Positions 1-12,262 of a stretch of 64,000 nucleotides of DNA are shown here, in pieces. The position numbers and the translations under genes were made by a program. How positions within the stretch are numbered: position 1 is the first letter of the stretch; every line of letters begins with the position of its first letter. The stretch is from NCBI GenBank assembly GCA_963682175.1, contig OY821786.1:26992501-27056500 (forward strand). The letters run 5' to 3'. This DNA comes from Triglochin maritima (lineage: Eukaryota; Streptophyta; Magnoliopsida; Alismatales; Juncaginaceae). Below the pieces are notes generated by a model. That model made no database searches and was not told the origin of the DNA. It saw nothing but the letters and a program-made list of their open reading frames with translations.

Positions 1-957
1 GTGCATTAGGGCCGCCATGTGTGCCTCGGTGGCCGTAGTGGTATCGACGACAAATGCGGCACCCGATCTAGTCGAGTTTGCATTTGCGATCCTCGCTCCT
101 ATGCTAGATGATGCAGGTGGTTCCCTTACACTCTCCTATTGCATGGTTTTCTCAGCGAGGTCTTCTAGGAAAGCCGATGCCTCCCTTTCATCCTTTCCTA
201 AGAACTCTCTTTGACACATTGACTCAAGGAGCGTCCGGGACGGGATGTGAAGACCCTCGTAAACAATCTGACAAAGATGCCACAACTCAATGCCATGGTG
301 AGGGCATGAGGATAGTAGATCCTTGAACCTCTCTAGATATGCATGAAATGTCTCGGTCTCAAGTTGATAGAACAAATTGATTTCGTTCCTCAATTTTTGA
401 GTCCGATGATTTGGAAAGTATTTCTTGACGAATGCAGATTGAAACTCATCCCAAGTCCTAAAGGCATTCGCCTGGTTTCTGTACAACCACTTCTTGGCGT
501 CATCCTTCAGCGCAAAGGGGACAAGCCTAAGATGGATGGAGTCTGTGCTAAGTTGTTGCAGCTTGAACATAGCACATACCTCCTCAAATTCCCTGAGAAA
601 GATATAGGGGTCACCTTTCCCAATGAAGTGAGGGGGCATGGAAATAAGCTGAGGCTTAACATCAAAATGGTTTCCATTTGCCTCTGGCAATACGATGCAT
701 GAGGGTAGAGCAGTACGGGTCAGGTAGCATCGATCACGTAGAGGTATGAGAGCGACAACTGGAAGCACTGGTGGAATAGGTGGGTCCAGCAACTGCTCCT
801 CCTCAGGGAAATTAGCAGCCATTGAACCTGGACTGTGTGCGACACGAGAGGAGGAAGGTGTCGAGAAATCGAATACCGAAGCTGGATTGACAACGCTCCT
901 CGTCAAACGACCACTCTCGTCTCGTGTCCATGAAAGCATGCACAAAGGTGCACACAC
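1..957 (-). pseudogene. gag: Capsid-type gag (Retrotrans_gag) fragment of element D
   Basis: Gag capsid region of an Athila-like Ty3/gypsy retrotransposon; the protein would build the virus-like particle. Counting from the Met at 957, residues 100-240 show the plant gypsy capsid pattern: a FLREFEEV-like helix near 120, KDDAKKWL at 151-158, KYFPNHRT at 179-186 and CPHHGI at 218-223. An in-frame TAG at 136-138 follows ...AEKTMQ. The related gag at the right end of the window has Trp there, so this is a TGG to TAG nonsense change. Gag-like reading continues in frame below 136 to the window edge. The true start is uncertain; Met codons lie at 957 and internally. It belongs with the primer site and LTR at 1998-3393. 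The family assignment rests on motifs read by eye. Confidence 0.85.
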
Positions 958-1997
958 AACAAATTTTTTTTTGTTTTTTTGTTTTTTTTAACAAAGAATG
1001 TGCGTAGAGGAGAAGACGGGGAACACAGGAGAGAAAGAATGACTCAGGAGAGAAGGGAAGAAGTCCTTATGCTATGGAGGATAGGTACAGTTAGAAGCAC
1101 ACAAGCAAACAAGGCTCAAGCAATCCTAAGGTCGCTATAGGTCCTTACAGCTAGACGACGCCTAACAGCGAGGTCACACGGCCTCAACACTCCTCACCTC
1201 CCTACAATGAGGACCAAAAAGCCCAGCAAGTGAGCCAAGACCCGGAGATCTCGTCTCTCCTACTATCGACAAAGTGGGTAACGCCGATCAGGTCGTGACG
1301 GTTGGGACCAGATCACTCTCCTAATGCGCCCGAAATCCTTAGGGCCAATGTACTTGATTTTAAAAATTAGGCTCTTGATTAGTGTGGTTTATGGGGCGAA
1401 CGAAAAAGTGATGAAATCCCCCACCTTATCTTTTTTGGGACAGCCCCTCCTTAGTAGCGTTCTGGAGTCTTAATCTAACAATCAACTCTCCAAACAAACG
1501 CTCAACTCACACTTGTTTCAATGCACTTCCTACTAACTAATGCATGTTCATATGAAATGCATGAGTGAGAGTAGAAGGTGTGTACCTCACGCCAGCACTC
1601 AGCAACTGAAAATAAAGCTAAAATGAAAGACAATCTATATTCCTAAGTCACATACATGATGCATTACCTAAACAAAACGAATGCCTAATCTTTTGCTTTG
1701 GGTTTTAGGGTCCAAGTTGCTTAAAGGAGGTTTGATTATTGATCTGGTAACAAACTATAAGTCAAAACATGCCAAATCAAGTCCCAGATCACTGCATCAA
1801 TTATGGCAACAACACAAAGAAAGAAGAAGGCAATCAGGTCTTACTAGACCGCTGATTGGCGGTCTACAGTGCCCAGGTTGCCTCAAAATTTCTCCATCTG
1901 TTCATCCTGGCGACTCCAAGTCTCCTGAAACAAATAAAACTACATAACACAAATTAAATCCACTCGAATATCCAAATAAGAGTCTGGACTGGCACCT
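958..1997 (-). other. 5' leader of element D, noncoding
   Basis: Untranslated leader between primer site and gag, read on the minus strand. It aligns by eye with the leaders of A, B, C and H: the same 'aaggacc' and 'gatcggcgtt' blocks and the 'gtgaggtacgtgca'-type motif. It holds a T-rich tract at 961-990 and an 18-bp inverted repeat at 1847-1864 (GACCGCTGATTGGCGGTC), about 134 nt beyond the primer site. No convincing ORF was seen. Confidence 0.7.
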
Positions 1998-2014
1998 CCC
2001 AAACAACGGTGCCA
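1998..2014 (-). other. Degenerate primer-binding site of element D (tRNA-Asp type)
   Basis: On the minus strand this reads TGGCACCGTTGTTTGGG. It resembles the tRNA-Asp 3'-end complement TGGCGCCGTTGCCGGGG found intact in A and K, with four mismatches. It lies 6 nt from the LTR edge, as in the other elements. Confidence 0.7.
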
Positions 2015-2020
2015 AAAACA

Positions 2021-3393
2021 TGTTGAACGTTTTAATTAAACCGCAAGTGCACGACCGCGTTGAAGCGGTGGTCAATACGGGTCGTCCTCAGGGAGGTGAG
2101 CAGCCTCTCGTTTGCACGAAATCTAGTGGCAAAAATAGGGAAGAGAGTTGATTATGCTACGCTACACTACAAAGTATGAAGTATGAAATGCGAAAGAAAG
2201 CAACAAACGATTAACTAAAAACTTAACTAAGAATGAAGAGAGTGCTGGAATTCAGAAATGGAAAACCCCTAAAGGGTGGAGTGAGTGCACACATGCAAAG
2301 AGGTGGGTGTTGAACACATTCTTTAAGCACAAATGAAGGTGATGTTATCATGCATAGGAAGTTTCTAAATGTTATAGCAAAACCTATCAATCTATTCACC
2401 AACCTAGTTGAATAACATTTACATATACAAGTTGTTTATTTCAGAACCTAAACAAGCATGAGAGGTGTCTAATCATTTTGGCAAAACTCATCAAGTTATA
2501 AATTCTATCCTAAACAAACAAGCATACATTCATGTTTTATCAACACATTGGAAATAAAGCATTCATTCCATTCTCATTTGCATGTATGTATATCTAGTCC
2601 ACCCCCCAAAGGGGATGAAACTACTCACTACACATTAGACTAATTATTAAACTAAGCAAGAAAAGCATATTAACTAAGCTACTAAAACTAATGAAATGAA
2701 ATTAAACAAAGTAAAGCAAGAAATATGAAACAAACAACATAATAAAGAAACTTTTATTAAAGTGACTCACATTTCAATTATCATCCTCCTACTTTAGTGT
2801 GTGCTTCAAGGACTCACTTCTAGTTGGAAGAATAGCCACTCAAAATATGGAGTGATTACAATAGAAGGTGAAGAGTTCTATTTATAGCCAAAGAAAAAGG
2901 CAATCCGGGACAATCCCCCGATGTGGGACTAAAGAAATACCAAAAATAGCCTAAACATCCTCTAATACATGTGCTGGAGAAATTTGAGCGGATTCAGAAG
3001 GATCCAGACCGCCAATTGGCGGTCCATAAGATCTGGATCCGGCTAAATTTCATTCTGGGCTTTTCTGGATTCCTTTGTCGGTCTTTGATGCATCTACTTT
3101 GTTTATTGGAGATCCGACCCGAATCTAATTGCCATAATACTCCCCAAGATGGTGTGGAGTTTTCTGTTTTGCTCTTTGGTCCTTTGGTCTTACGTTCAAG
3201 TCCTTCTCCCTTGCATCTTAGTCCCTAGGTCTCACAATTCAGACCTTTTTCCCAGCTTTTGGGTCCTTTTATGCTTCATCTCTTGAAACCTATTTATTTC
3301 TAAAATTCAAACATAAAACTCATAACATAGCATTGTTTAGGTGAAAGATAATGGATATAAGATACAAATATAAGCATGAAATGATGTCAATCA
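2021..3393 (-). repeat. 5' LTR of element D (family 1, minus strand)
   Basis: 1373-bp LTR reading TGATTGACATCATTTCATGC on the minus strand at its start (right end) and finishing ...TTCAACA at 2021. Landmarks match other family-1 LTRs: a perfect 18-bp palindrome (3007-3024), a minus-strand TATAAATA box (2879-2886) and the U5 hairpin CCGC-loop-GCGG (2055-2068). D sits inside the 3' LTR of C; the base run after it, GTGTT (3394-3398), is the expected right TSD. The left TSD and 3' LTR are outside the window. Confidence 0.85.
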
Positions 3394-5836
3394 GTGTTAT
3401 TGTTCCAACCATACTCGAGTAGGAAAGGAGAGGAGAATGAGGGGATCATGCTAACTAACCACACTAAATTGTCAACCCCTAAGGGGAGGAGTGTGTGTAT
3501 AAATGTGATAAGGTGGTGAAGAATGCATTCAATAAGGCACAAGTATAGATTGTGTTTTCATGCATAGGAATTGTCTAATGGTTGTGTCAAAACCTACCAT
3601 TCCAATGACAAACCTAGTTAATTAACAAGAGCATAAAAAAGTTGATTATTAAGAACCTAAACAAGCATGGGAAGTGTCTAAAAGTTGTGGCAAAACCCAT
3701 CAAGTTAAATATTCTCATTCAAACAAACAAGCATACATTCACATTCATCACATGTTGCATAAGATAACATTCATTCCCATTCTTCGTTACATGTATAAGC
3801 ATCATCTCCACCCCCAAAGGGGGATGGAACTACTCACTACACATTAAGCTAACAATTATACTAAGAAAGAAAGACAGTCTAAGGAGTTACACTAAGATTA
3901 CAAAAACAAAATTAAGCTAAACATGCAAGCATTCAAAAAGAGACAACATTCAAACAAAACTAAAAAGAAAATATTTTATTTACATGACTCACTTTACAAA
4001 GTGACATCCTCTCCACCTTGAGTTTTGCTTCAAAGACTAACTGCAAGTAGAGAGAATGACCACCAAGCAATGGGTAGGTGGTGAGAATTTTAATTTATAC
4101 CGCAAGTGCACGGCGTCTATGAAGACGTGGTAAGTACGGGTCGAACACAAGGAGGGAGAGATTTCGTTATTTTTGTTATTTCGATTGAGGGGAAGAAGTA
4201 GAGAAAAATCAATTAGGGTTTTTGGAGTTTTTGGTTTAATTAACTGAAGTACGAAACAAAAGCAATTAAAATTAAAACAAGAACAAAGAGAGAAATCCGT
4301 GGGATGGAGGTTTAGATTTAGGTTTAGAGTAGAGAATTACTGAAACTTGAAATAAATCATGTTAGTTATGAAGCATTACAAGATAAATGATTTAACATAA
4401 ACTCAAGTAATCAAAATATACTAATCACGAACTTAAAACAATAACATGCATTCATCTTCTCTACCCCTAATTCCATCACCTCCACCCTTTGGAAAGAGTT
4501 AGAAACTCATGGAGGGAGGAAGAAGAAGGGATCCTAGAGACATTTAAAAGAAAACTAAAAACAAGAATTAAAAGAACAGAATTTTATTACTAATGATCCA
4601 AGACCAAAGGTTCAAAGATGTGTTACATTCGTCCTACAGGGCTATTTATAGCCGATACAGGGGATACCAATACACAAAAGGATAGTACACGCGTCGACCC
4701 GACACTGGACAAAAATCGGGCACACAGATCAATGACTGGGCGGCGGAAACGCCGCATATTGAAGGTGTTGTGCGGCGAAAACGCCGCACAATCAGGTCTG
4801 CTCGGGTCCGAATTTTGGTCATGTGTTTATGGTATGATTTGATCTTTATTTACGCGTCTGGATGATTCTTTCCATTGTCTTGAACTCCGGATTATTCCTT
4901 CCATTGTTGGGGATTTATTTTTGACTTTTCTTTTGACTTTTCCAACAAAATAACTTGATCCTTTTCTTTTGCAATCAGGTCCTTGGCATTTTGCAATTAA
5001 GCCCTTGACCTTTTTGTGATTAGCTCCTTGAATGCTTTTATGCTTGGATTCATTTCCATTCGGAACCCGATAAACTTGAACTCGGTCTTTATGATAGAAA
5101 TGAATCTTTTGCACGCGTTTATGCTCGGAATGTGGGTAATTTGCATTCAGGTCCCTGTATTCTGTAAATACGACTAAACACATACCTTAGTAGCATTTAT
5201 TGATATAAAAGTAATCTAAATGAAAGACATATGATGCAATGTATGCAATGCATCAGTAGGTTACAAAGGAAGAAGAGGAGTTCTATTTATAGACAAGAAA
5301 ACGGAAACTAGGACAATCCCTCGGTGTGAAACTACTGAAACATACCCAAAATGGACATAAACTACACAACCCACAACCATGCGAAACCAAGTCGGATTCG
5401 GACCAAAATGGACCACTAATTGGAGGTTTAGGGATGCCAATTGGCTCACCTTTTGTCTGATATGATCTGATTTCGGCTATCTTCTTAAATGCTTCAATTC
5501 TTCACATGGGGTGCACTCAGATCAATTATTGGAATGTGAGCTCGAATCTAATGGCCAATATACTCTTCGGGATGGTGTGGAGTTTCTCAGTTTTCTATTT
5601 GGTCCTTTCGGCTTACATCCAGGTCCTTCCCTCTTGCATATGGTCCTTGTGTATGACGAACAGGTCCAGTTTGCTTCATTTAAGTCATTTGTTCTTATAT
5701 TTCAGCCTTTTTCTCTTCCGTTCTCTTCTTTATTACTTAATACTTGAAAATACACAACAAACACTCGAGTAACACAAAATTGAGGTAAAATTAAGGATAT
5801 ATAACATGAATATGATGCACGATATGCTACTAATCA
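3394..5836 (-). repeat. 3' LTR of element C, interrupted by a solo LTR
   Basis: Two blocks, 3394-4078 and 5256-5836, together match the C 5' LTR at 32554-33909. The outermost part lies left of the window beyond D. The LTR start reads TGATTAGTAGCATATC on the minus strand, a sub-type also seen in G and at 49598-50956 and different from the TGATTGAC start of A, B, D and H. The adjoining 'aataccctacacttacc' (5837 on) is the usual family-1 sequence just inside the 3' LTR. Confidence 0.8.
4079..5255 (-). repeat. Solo LTR, family 2 (same family as element K)
   Basis: 1177 bp with TGATG...CATCA ends and a perfect 5-bp TSD GTAGG (4074-4078 and 5256-5260), which fixes the borders. It aligns along its length with the K LTR (60582-61779): the same TGATGCATTGCATACATTGC start, two inverted repeats (GCGGCG-GAAA-CGCCGC at 4740-4755; TGCGGCG-AAAA-CGCCGCA at 4771-4788), a minus-strand TATAAATA box (4643-4650) and the U5 hairpin (4114-4127). 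With no internal region, it is the product of LTR-LTR recombination. A 118-codon minus ORF inside it is translated U3 repeat sequence, not a gene. Confidence 0.9.
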
Positions 5837-6052
5837 AATACCCTACACTTACCTTTTGCTAGTCTCGAGCAAAACAAAGAAAGAGAAAAATGAAAGAAAG
5901 GAAAAACATACGAAAAACAGAGAAATCCTAACTCACTTTCGTTGGAATAACAGTTGCACATAGCACGTGCAACAAACCGTTAAACCCACTTATCGCCAAG
6001 AAGGAGTGTGGTCTCCTGGTGTTTAAGTCTCCCAGGGTCAGGTTTCGTGCAA
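5837..6052 (-). other. 3' end of element C internal region
   Basis: Noncoding sequence next to the C 3' LTR, containing the family-1 block complementary to 'gactagcaaaa...' and the 'gtgcaac...ccgttaaac' block. Compared with H (57370-57880), a few hundred bases are missing between the 'ctcctgg' and 'ctcccagggtc' motifs near 6020-6035. It continues at 27865 beyond element B. Confidence 0.65.
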
Positions 6053-6433
6053 TGATTGACATCATATAATGCATACATTTGTGTCTTATATCCGTTAACT
6101 TTCACCTAAACAATGCTACGTAACGAGTTTAATGTTTAAGTTTCAGGAATAAGCAGATTTGAGGAGAAGAGGCACAAAATGGACTCAAGAGCAAGGAAAA
6201 GGACTAAGTTGCAAGACTTATGAACTAAGATGCAAGAGAGAATTACCCGGATGTAAACCCAAAAGGACTAAGTAGCAAAATCAAGCACTCCACAACATCA
6301 TGAGGAGTATTTTGGCAATTGGATTCGGGTCGAAACTCACACAACCGATTAGGGGGCTCTCGAGGAGAAGAAACAAAGCCACAAACAAGTCAGACAAAAA
6401 TGGGCCGGATCCAGGAGATCCAGACCACCAATT

Positions 6434-8483
6434 TGTTGGATTTCTAGTTTAATTGTACATATTTATTTTCGAAATTTTTATGCACAATAAGGATCAATTA
6501 CAATTTTTCTATGATTTGTTTCATGCATGCATCAGTTTGTTTCAGTAACTAGTTTTAAAACTTTATTAAAACAAACATGGGCTCTGAATTTTATACCTAG
6601 AAGTTCTCTAAAACTTCTTGATGATCCGGAGACGTTGAGGATGCTTGTCGCTGCCCCAGATGCCTCCGAGTATTCACCAAACTCTAAACAAGATTGGAGA
6701 GAGAAGAGCTAGCTTCTCAATCTCCAATAGGGTTTAGAATCCAATTACTAACCCCTCTTTAGTTCCCTTGAGAAGAAGATCTCTGAAAACTAAAACTAAA
6801 CTCAAGAATTAAGGTGAAATTCGTGGCGAATAATGGAGAGAGAAGTGTGCATAAGAAAATAATGAATTAATTGATGAGGTAATGAGATAAACTTGTATTT
6901 ATAAGTTCTCTCCAAATTACCTATTCATGTGCAACCTCTTGCCCATGATTTCATGCAAACTTCCATCTAACCATCCATTATTTGCTAACAAATAATCTCA
7001 GCCACGAATTAAATCAATTATGGACCAATTCCATGCATGATCTAATTAATTCTTAAATTATTTCTGCAGAAACCGTCTGGACCGGTCGACCGTTTGGAGG
7101 TTCGGTCGACCTTTCGAACCAAGTTTCGGTCGACCGTTCGACATTCCGTTGACCGTTCGCAACAATAAAATATTTCATCGCATTGTTCGGTCGACCGACC
7201 GATAGATTAGGTCGACCGTTCCGAACAGATGAAAATTCCCTGTTATCGGTCGAGACGTGTCCGGTCGACCATGCACCGATCGGTCGACCGTTTACTGTTA
7301 ACCGGTCGACCGTTTTTGCACAGTACTGCAGACTTGTCAAATTTCGGTTTGACCCCTATAAAATTTGACATTTCGGAATTAGTAGTAAATTCACAACTTA
7401 TGTAACATATTATCCTATGTAACGATAAATCATTACACCCCATAATATTAACATCACATATGAATTTAATTTAGATTCTAATTATGTTATCAATCACAAC
7501 ATAATTTTGAATTTGCTTGGTCACCCCATGTGTCATATTTTCTACATGAAACCCGACACATCTTATGAACTCAAAATCCCCATTTCTTGTTTCCCAGTTT
7601 TGTGGTGTGACCTATGGGAGGATCTACACTAAGTTGACAGTGATATTAAGAGATTAATATCACAAACTATAAGCGGTATCTAGCTACACATTATAGCTCC
7701 CAATTAGTTAGATGTCTTAATTCCACTCGAAACAAAAGCCGATCCAGTTAGTGATGGAGTGCACCACTTGTGTCCGTCCCTTGCCTCATGATATTAAGAA
7801 TACACACAAAGTAGTATTGTGTCATCTTTGTATTTAGTATTCATTTCTTGATCTCTTTAATCTAGTTACAAATATGTGACTTAACTCAAATCACATTGTG
7901 CACATTATAACTTTGCTTTATCAAGGGGCCCACTAATATCATTACTCAATTAAGAGGGGCAATGATAATCTTTTGACTAACTATCTTCTCTAACAAAAGT
8001 CATACTTAACCAACTAATGTCTTTGCACTACACTCATTAATAGCTTAAGACACTAGTCTAATTAAGCATTTCTTAAGTGACCGGATATAAGTCTCATATC
8101 AAAGGACCAAGGACACAGTAAAATATCAATGACACAGAAACACATTTCTATAATATTTTACTTATTAGGTCCATTCAGTATACAAAAGTAATATTTTCCT
8201 CTTTTGTGTACTCGTGCTGTCACTCACTTGTAGAGCTACAATGATCTATGACCAACACGACAATCTTAACTCGGTAATTAATGTCCCATGTTAATTACCA
8301 TGATTGTGAATATCTTTTGCTTTATGTAAACCATTATTTTTAGAACTCTACGGTTAAGGACCAAGAGCCTCTTCCTTAACACTTCTAAAAGACGAATAAC
8401 ATAAACAAGGAAAAAAATGATTTCTCATTCAATTCATAATAATTGACATTTAAAAGTTAAATTTTTAGAACACATTCCCTTCA
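6434..8483 (-). repeat. Ty1/copia-type solo LTR (about 2.05 kb)
   Basis: 2050 bp beginning TGTTGGATTTCTAG and ending ...ATTCCCTTCA on the plus strand, with a perfect TSD CAATT (6429-6433 and 8484-8488). No internal region is present. Minus orientation is inferred from a TATAAATA box at 6896-6903 on that strand with the CGGTCGACCG cluster (about 7080-7315) upstream, the same order as in the J and E LTRs. The LTR sequence itself is not the J/E family. The copia call rests on length, TGTTGG end style and this architecture. Confidence 0.8.
7080..7316. repeat. Cluster of CGGTCGACCG palindromes in the copia solo LTR
   Basis: About ten perfect or near-perfect copies of the 10-bp palindrome CGGTCGACCG (SalI core GTCGAC) within 240 bp, separated by unrelated AT-rich spacers. 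The apparent ORFs here ('GRP', 'RST', 'VDR' repeats) are translations of the palindrome and are not genes. Confidence 0.8.
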
Positions 8484-9638
8484 CAATTAGCGGTCCCAAA
8501 CCGCCAATTGGCGGTCTATTTTGCTCCAGATCCGACCCGTCTATCGGATGTGTATTACAATGTTTTATGTCCATTTATAGTATGCAATTAGTCTCATACC
8601 GGGGGATTGTCCCAGATTACCATTTTCCATGCCTATAAATAGAACTTTTCCTCTCCTTTTGTATTTACTCATTGCTTGGTGGCATTCTCTCTACTTGGAG
8701 TAATGCCTTGGATCAAAAAACTCAAGGTGGAGAAGAATGCTACTTGTTATGTGAGTCATGTAATAAAATAATTCTTCATAGTTTTGTTAGTTTTATATTG
8801 TCTTTATTTTGATGCTTGCATGTTTAGTTTGTTTGTTTTCTTTATCATAGTATAATTAGAATGTCTTGCTTTCTTTATATGGTTGTTAGATTAATGATTA
8901 GTGAGTAGTCCATCCCCATTTGGGGGTGGAGAAGAATGTGATGTGATTATGTGATAAATTAGGTGTGTGTGTGTGTCATCTTAATGTTTTGAGCCTTACA
9001 TGATTTCCATAACCATCTAATGAGATTTCACTCTTATCTTTGATGTGTTAATGCTCTTGAATGAAACTTAGCTCATGCTTAGATTAGTGGGCCTATTTTT
9101 TGGGGAATGATGAGGTTAAGATGAGGATGTAGTAGATAAAGGAAACATGACTTGTGGTTGCATGTACTCTTGTGACCCTCACCTTAATTAATGTCTTGTA
9201 TGTTTTAATGATTGTGTAAATCTTATTTCATGTGGAGACATAGTGGGGTTTGGTCTTTATGTTTGAGTTCATTTAGCTTCATTCCAATTATTGTCTTGTA
9301 TGTTTTTATGATATTGTGTTATCTTATTTCATGTGGAGGCAAAGTTGAATTTGGTTTTATGGTTTTCATGTACATGTTGTGATGAGCACAATTGAATACA
9401 CACGCCTACACATATTTTTGCACTCACATTATTTCTTTACCCCCTATGTGGTTTAGTTTTTATTGTTTGTTCATCCTTAGTTTAGGGTAGTGTAATCACA
9501 CCTTTTCTTCCATCTTGTATCCCACTCGCCTTCGAACTAACCAAAGTTGACACACCTCCCTGTGGATCGACCTGTATTTACCACCACTTCAATGCGGCTG
9601 TGCACTTGCGGTTATTATAACTGATTCAATCAAGTTTT

Positions 9639-9655
9639 TGGCACCGTTGCCGGGG
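9639..9655 (+). other. Primer-binding site of element B (tRNA-Asp)
   Basis: TGGCACCGTTGCCGGGG differs by one G to A change from the perfect complement of the tRNA-Asp 3' end. It starts 7 nt after the LTR end, as in A. Confidence 0.85.
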
Positions 9656-10770
9656 AGGTGCTCTGTCCTGACTTTGGTTTGGACGATTCGAGTGGGTTTA
9701 ATTTTTATGTTTTTAGTTTTGGTTCATTTCAGGGATTCTCAGGATCAAGGGGAGGCCACTAGAGAAATTGGAGGAAGAAATACGCCAAACTGACCGCCAA
9801 TCAGCGGTCTGGGACTGGCAACTGGCGGCCAGGTAAGTTTCTTTTGCTCCTGTTTTTTCTGTGGTTGTTTGTTTCTTCAAGTTAGTTGTCTGGGAGTTCA
9901 ATTTTGCATGTTTTGACCTATAGTTAACTCCCAAATTAATCCATTCCCATTTTAAGACAACTTGGACTTTAAAACTCAAAGCAAAAGATTAGATTGATTG
10001 TCATCTAGGTCATGCATCATTTTGTAGACCTTGCACGCATTTGTCTTTTCTTTTCTTTTCTTTACATTTTTGTTGTTGATTTCTGGCGTGAGGTACGTGC
10101 ACTCATTCTCTCATTCATGCATGTTTAGATCATGCATTAGTTAGTAAGGTGCATCGAGACAAAAGTGAGGTTAGCATTTGTTTGGAGAGTTGATTGCTAG
10201 ATTAAGACTCAAAATGCTACTAAGGAGGGGATGGCCCATACAAGATAAGGTGGGGGATTTCATCACCCATTACTTTGCCCCAAAAATCACTCTTAATCAA
10301 AGACTTAATTCTAAAAGCAAGTAGACATTGGCCCTAAGGATTTCGGATGCACTAGGAGAGTGATCAAGTTGAGACCGTCATGACCTGATCGACGTCGCCT
10401 GCCTTGTCGATAGTAGGAGATACTAGATCTCTGGATATGGTATCACTTGCTGGGGATTGTGGTCTTCGTTGTAGGTAGGTGAGGCGTGTCGAGACTAGTG
10501 ATCTCGAAGTTAGGCATCGTCTAGCCTAAGGACCTATAGTCGTAAGTTCTTTGAGTCGTGCTTGCTAGATTAGGCTTCTACCTTCTCCCACTTCCCACGC
10601 TGGCTCTAGGGATTCTTCTATTCTCCTCTGAGTCATCTTCTTCTCACCTACTTCTACGTTCTAGTTTCCTCCCCTTTACACTCTCTGTTAGCATTTTAGG
10701 GTCGAGTCGAGCACTTTTTGCGAGCTTGGCCCCGTGGTGGTGAGCGGGGTCGACTTGAGAGTTTTTTTAG
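9656..10770 (+). other. 5' leader of element B, noncoding
   Basis: About 1.1 kb of leader matching the A leader block by block. It carries the inverted repeat GACCGCCAATCAGCGGTC (9792-9809), 137 nt after the primer site, exactly where A and D have theirs. No supported ORF. Confidence 0.7.
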
Positions 10771-12262
10771 ATGGATGGTTACATGGGCGACCATCCATAT
10801 CATTGTTGGAACTAGGACAATTCTCCCTTGTATTCCGGACCCATGTAACCTGCGGTGCCTCAGACAAACACCCAGTATGGTTGGGACGATCTTAATTGTG
10901 TGACCGAGCAATCTTCATATTGGGGTAATATGAGAGAGGCACCAACTGCTAGACCACCATCAAATTACGTCGGATCATATGTTGTTCATCAAACTTAGAC
11001 ATTCCAAGAACCTTTGGTCTCTTTCATGCATGTGGTAGATGACATGAGTGCACCGCTGGCTCCAGTAGTCGTACCGTGTGACTGTTGTGCGTTGTGTGGT
11101 CATGTTATCGGGAAATGTCCTTATGTTCCCCCAGAGCCTGAGTATGAGCATACCTTTTCCCAAAATGCTCAATATGACCATTACGCATCCGCGTACAACC
11201 CGATAGGGATGGATTCGTGGGGAGACAATTCTTATTCAAATCCTTATACATCATTTTCACCCCAATATCCTCCTCCAGAATACCCATAATTCTACCAGCA
11301 CCCCACTCCAAATCATTGGACTCATTCTCAGCCCATCAACACCCAACCCCAACATTTCTCAAGCTCTGACGTGGACCTCATAGTTGACCACATACCTGAT
11401 TCCTTGAAACAAATTTTCCTTACGTTCATGGAAACCACTCAACAATCCATACAAAATACGACACTGCAAGTGAGTCAAATGACACAGCAATTACGGGAAT
11501 GTGAGGATGGTAACTTTTCTTCTCATCATGAGCATTTATCTTCTGATATCGAACCACCACCACATCCAAAAATTCAAAGCATAATCTTTCATAGTCAAAC
11601 TCCTAGTCAATTTGAGGGACTTGGGGTTTCAATTCACGATCTCATGGTGGGGGATTCGATCCAAATTGAGAATAACATGGACCAACTTAATTATGAGTCG
11701 GCACCGAAATGTGCCTTATCTTTTTGTCCCGTGGGCCTTGAAACACATTATCTTCATGTTGTGCCTCTTAAGGACTTACCTCTGGTGGAGCAAGAGCTCC
11801 CTAGTACCCTTAATTTCAAACGACCTGATGAGAGTTTGCCTCTCACTATTGTTCATGATCATCTTGGAAATGATGGAACATCAAACAACTACATTGCTAA
11901 TGAGGGTATTAGGAGTTCCTTAGAGGATAACTTGGGTATGAGACCCACTTTCTGTTCGCCTGGTGAGTCGGACATGCATAACGAGGTTCTTGACCTTGTT
12001 CCGACCCACCAGCTTGTTGGTTGGAGAGTTTGGATTGACGATCATAACTTCAGTACCGCAACGAGAGAAACTCTTCTTCCGTTGCCCCATATTTCCCAAA
12101 CTCTTGAAAAGGTTTAAGCTCTTTCAGTTTGATCCTTTGAATGAGATATATTTGCGTCTAATTCATGAACCTCTCCTTTCATCTTGTGCTCTTTGCGAGG
12201 GGGGCTTACTCATAAGTATTCTGGCCCCGCGTGGTGTCATGTTCCAATTCCAAGTGCATTGA
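10771..12262 (+). pseudogene. Broken copy of the family-1 capsid-less Gag ORF (element B)
   Basis: Homologous end to end with the intact A protein. It opens with the same MDGYMGDHPYHCW start, then is cut by at least four in-frame stops (near 10813 and in the next 500 bases) and a frameshift near 12110 that cuts the conserved ...FKLFQFDPLN tail. The CCHC knuckle survives as CDCCALCGHVIGKC: the flanking residues have changed but all four metal ligands remain. The coiled-coil-like segment (about 11395-11500) and the acidic C-terminal half are recognisable. Not functional now. Confidence 0.8.

Larger units (their letters stand above)
6053..9632 (+). repeat. 5' LTR of element B (split by a copia solo LTR)
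   Basis: Starts TGATTGACATCATATAATGC and ends ...GATTCAATCA. Removing the insertion and one TSD copy leaves about 1525 bp. Rejoining at the CAATT duplication restores the paired 'ccaccaatt...ccgccaattggcggtc' dyad seen at the same place in the 3' LTR (about 21670-21710). A plus-strand TATAAATA box follows near 8634. The U5 stem is decayed (CCAC/GCGG, 9584-9597). Confidence 0.85.

Noticed and set aside
4827..5183. 118-aa minus ORF
   Set aside because: Lies wholly in U3 of a solo LTR; its internal repetition comes from the GGACC/GCAA repeats and the K LTR copy does not keep the frame.
7053..7443. Overlapping ORFs on both strands rich in GRP/RST/VDR
   Set aside because: They are translations of the CGGTCGACCG palindromes; reading on both strands is expected from a palindrome and no protein motif is present. 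The same applies to ORFs at 22084-22583, 24532-24956, 26267-26736 and 37431-37931.
10975..11311. Minus-strand ORFs opposite the Gag-like ORF in B (and equivalents in A, G, H)
   Set aside because: Antisense shadows that track the sense ORF; no independent conservation could be argued.
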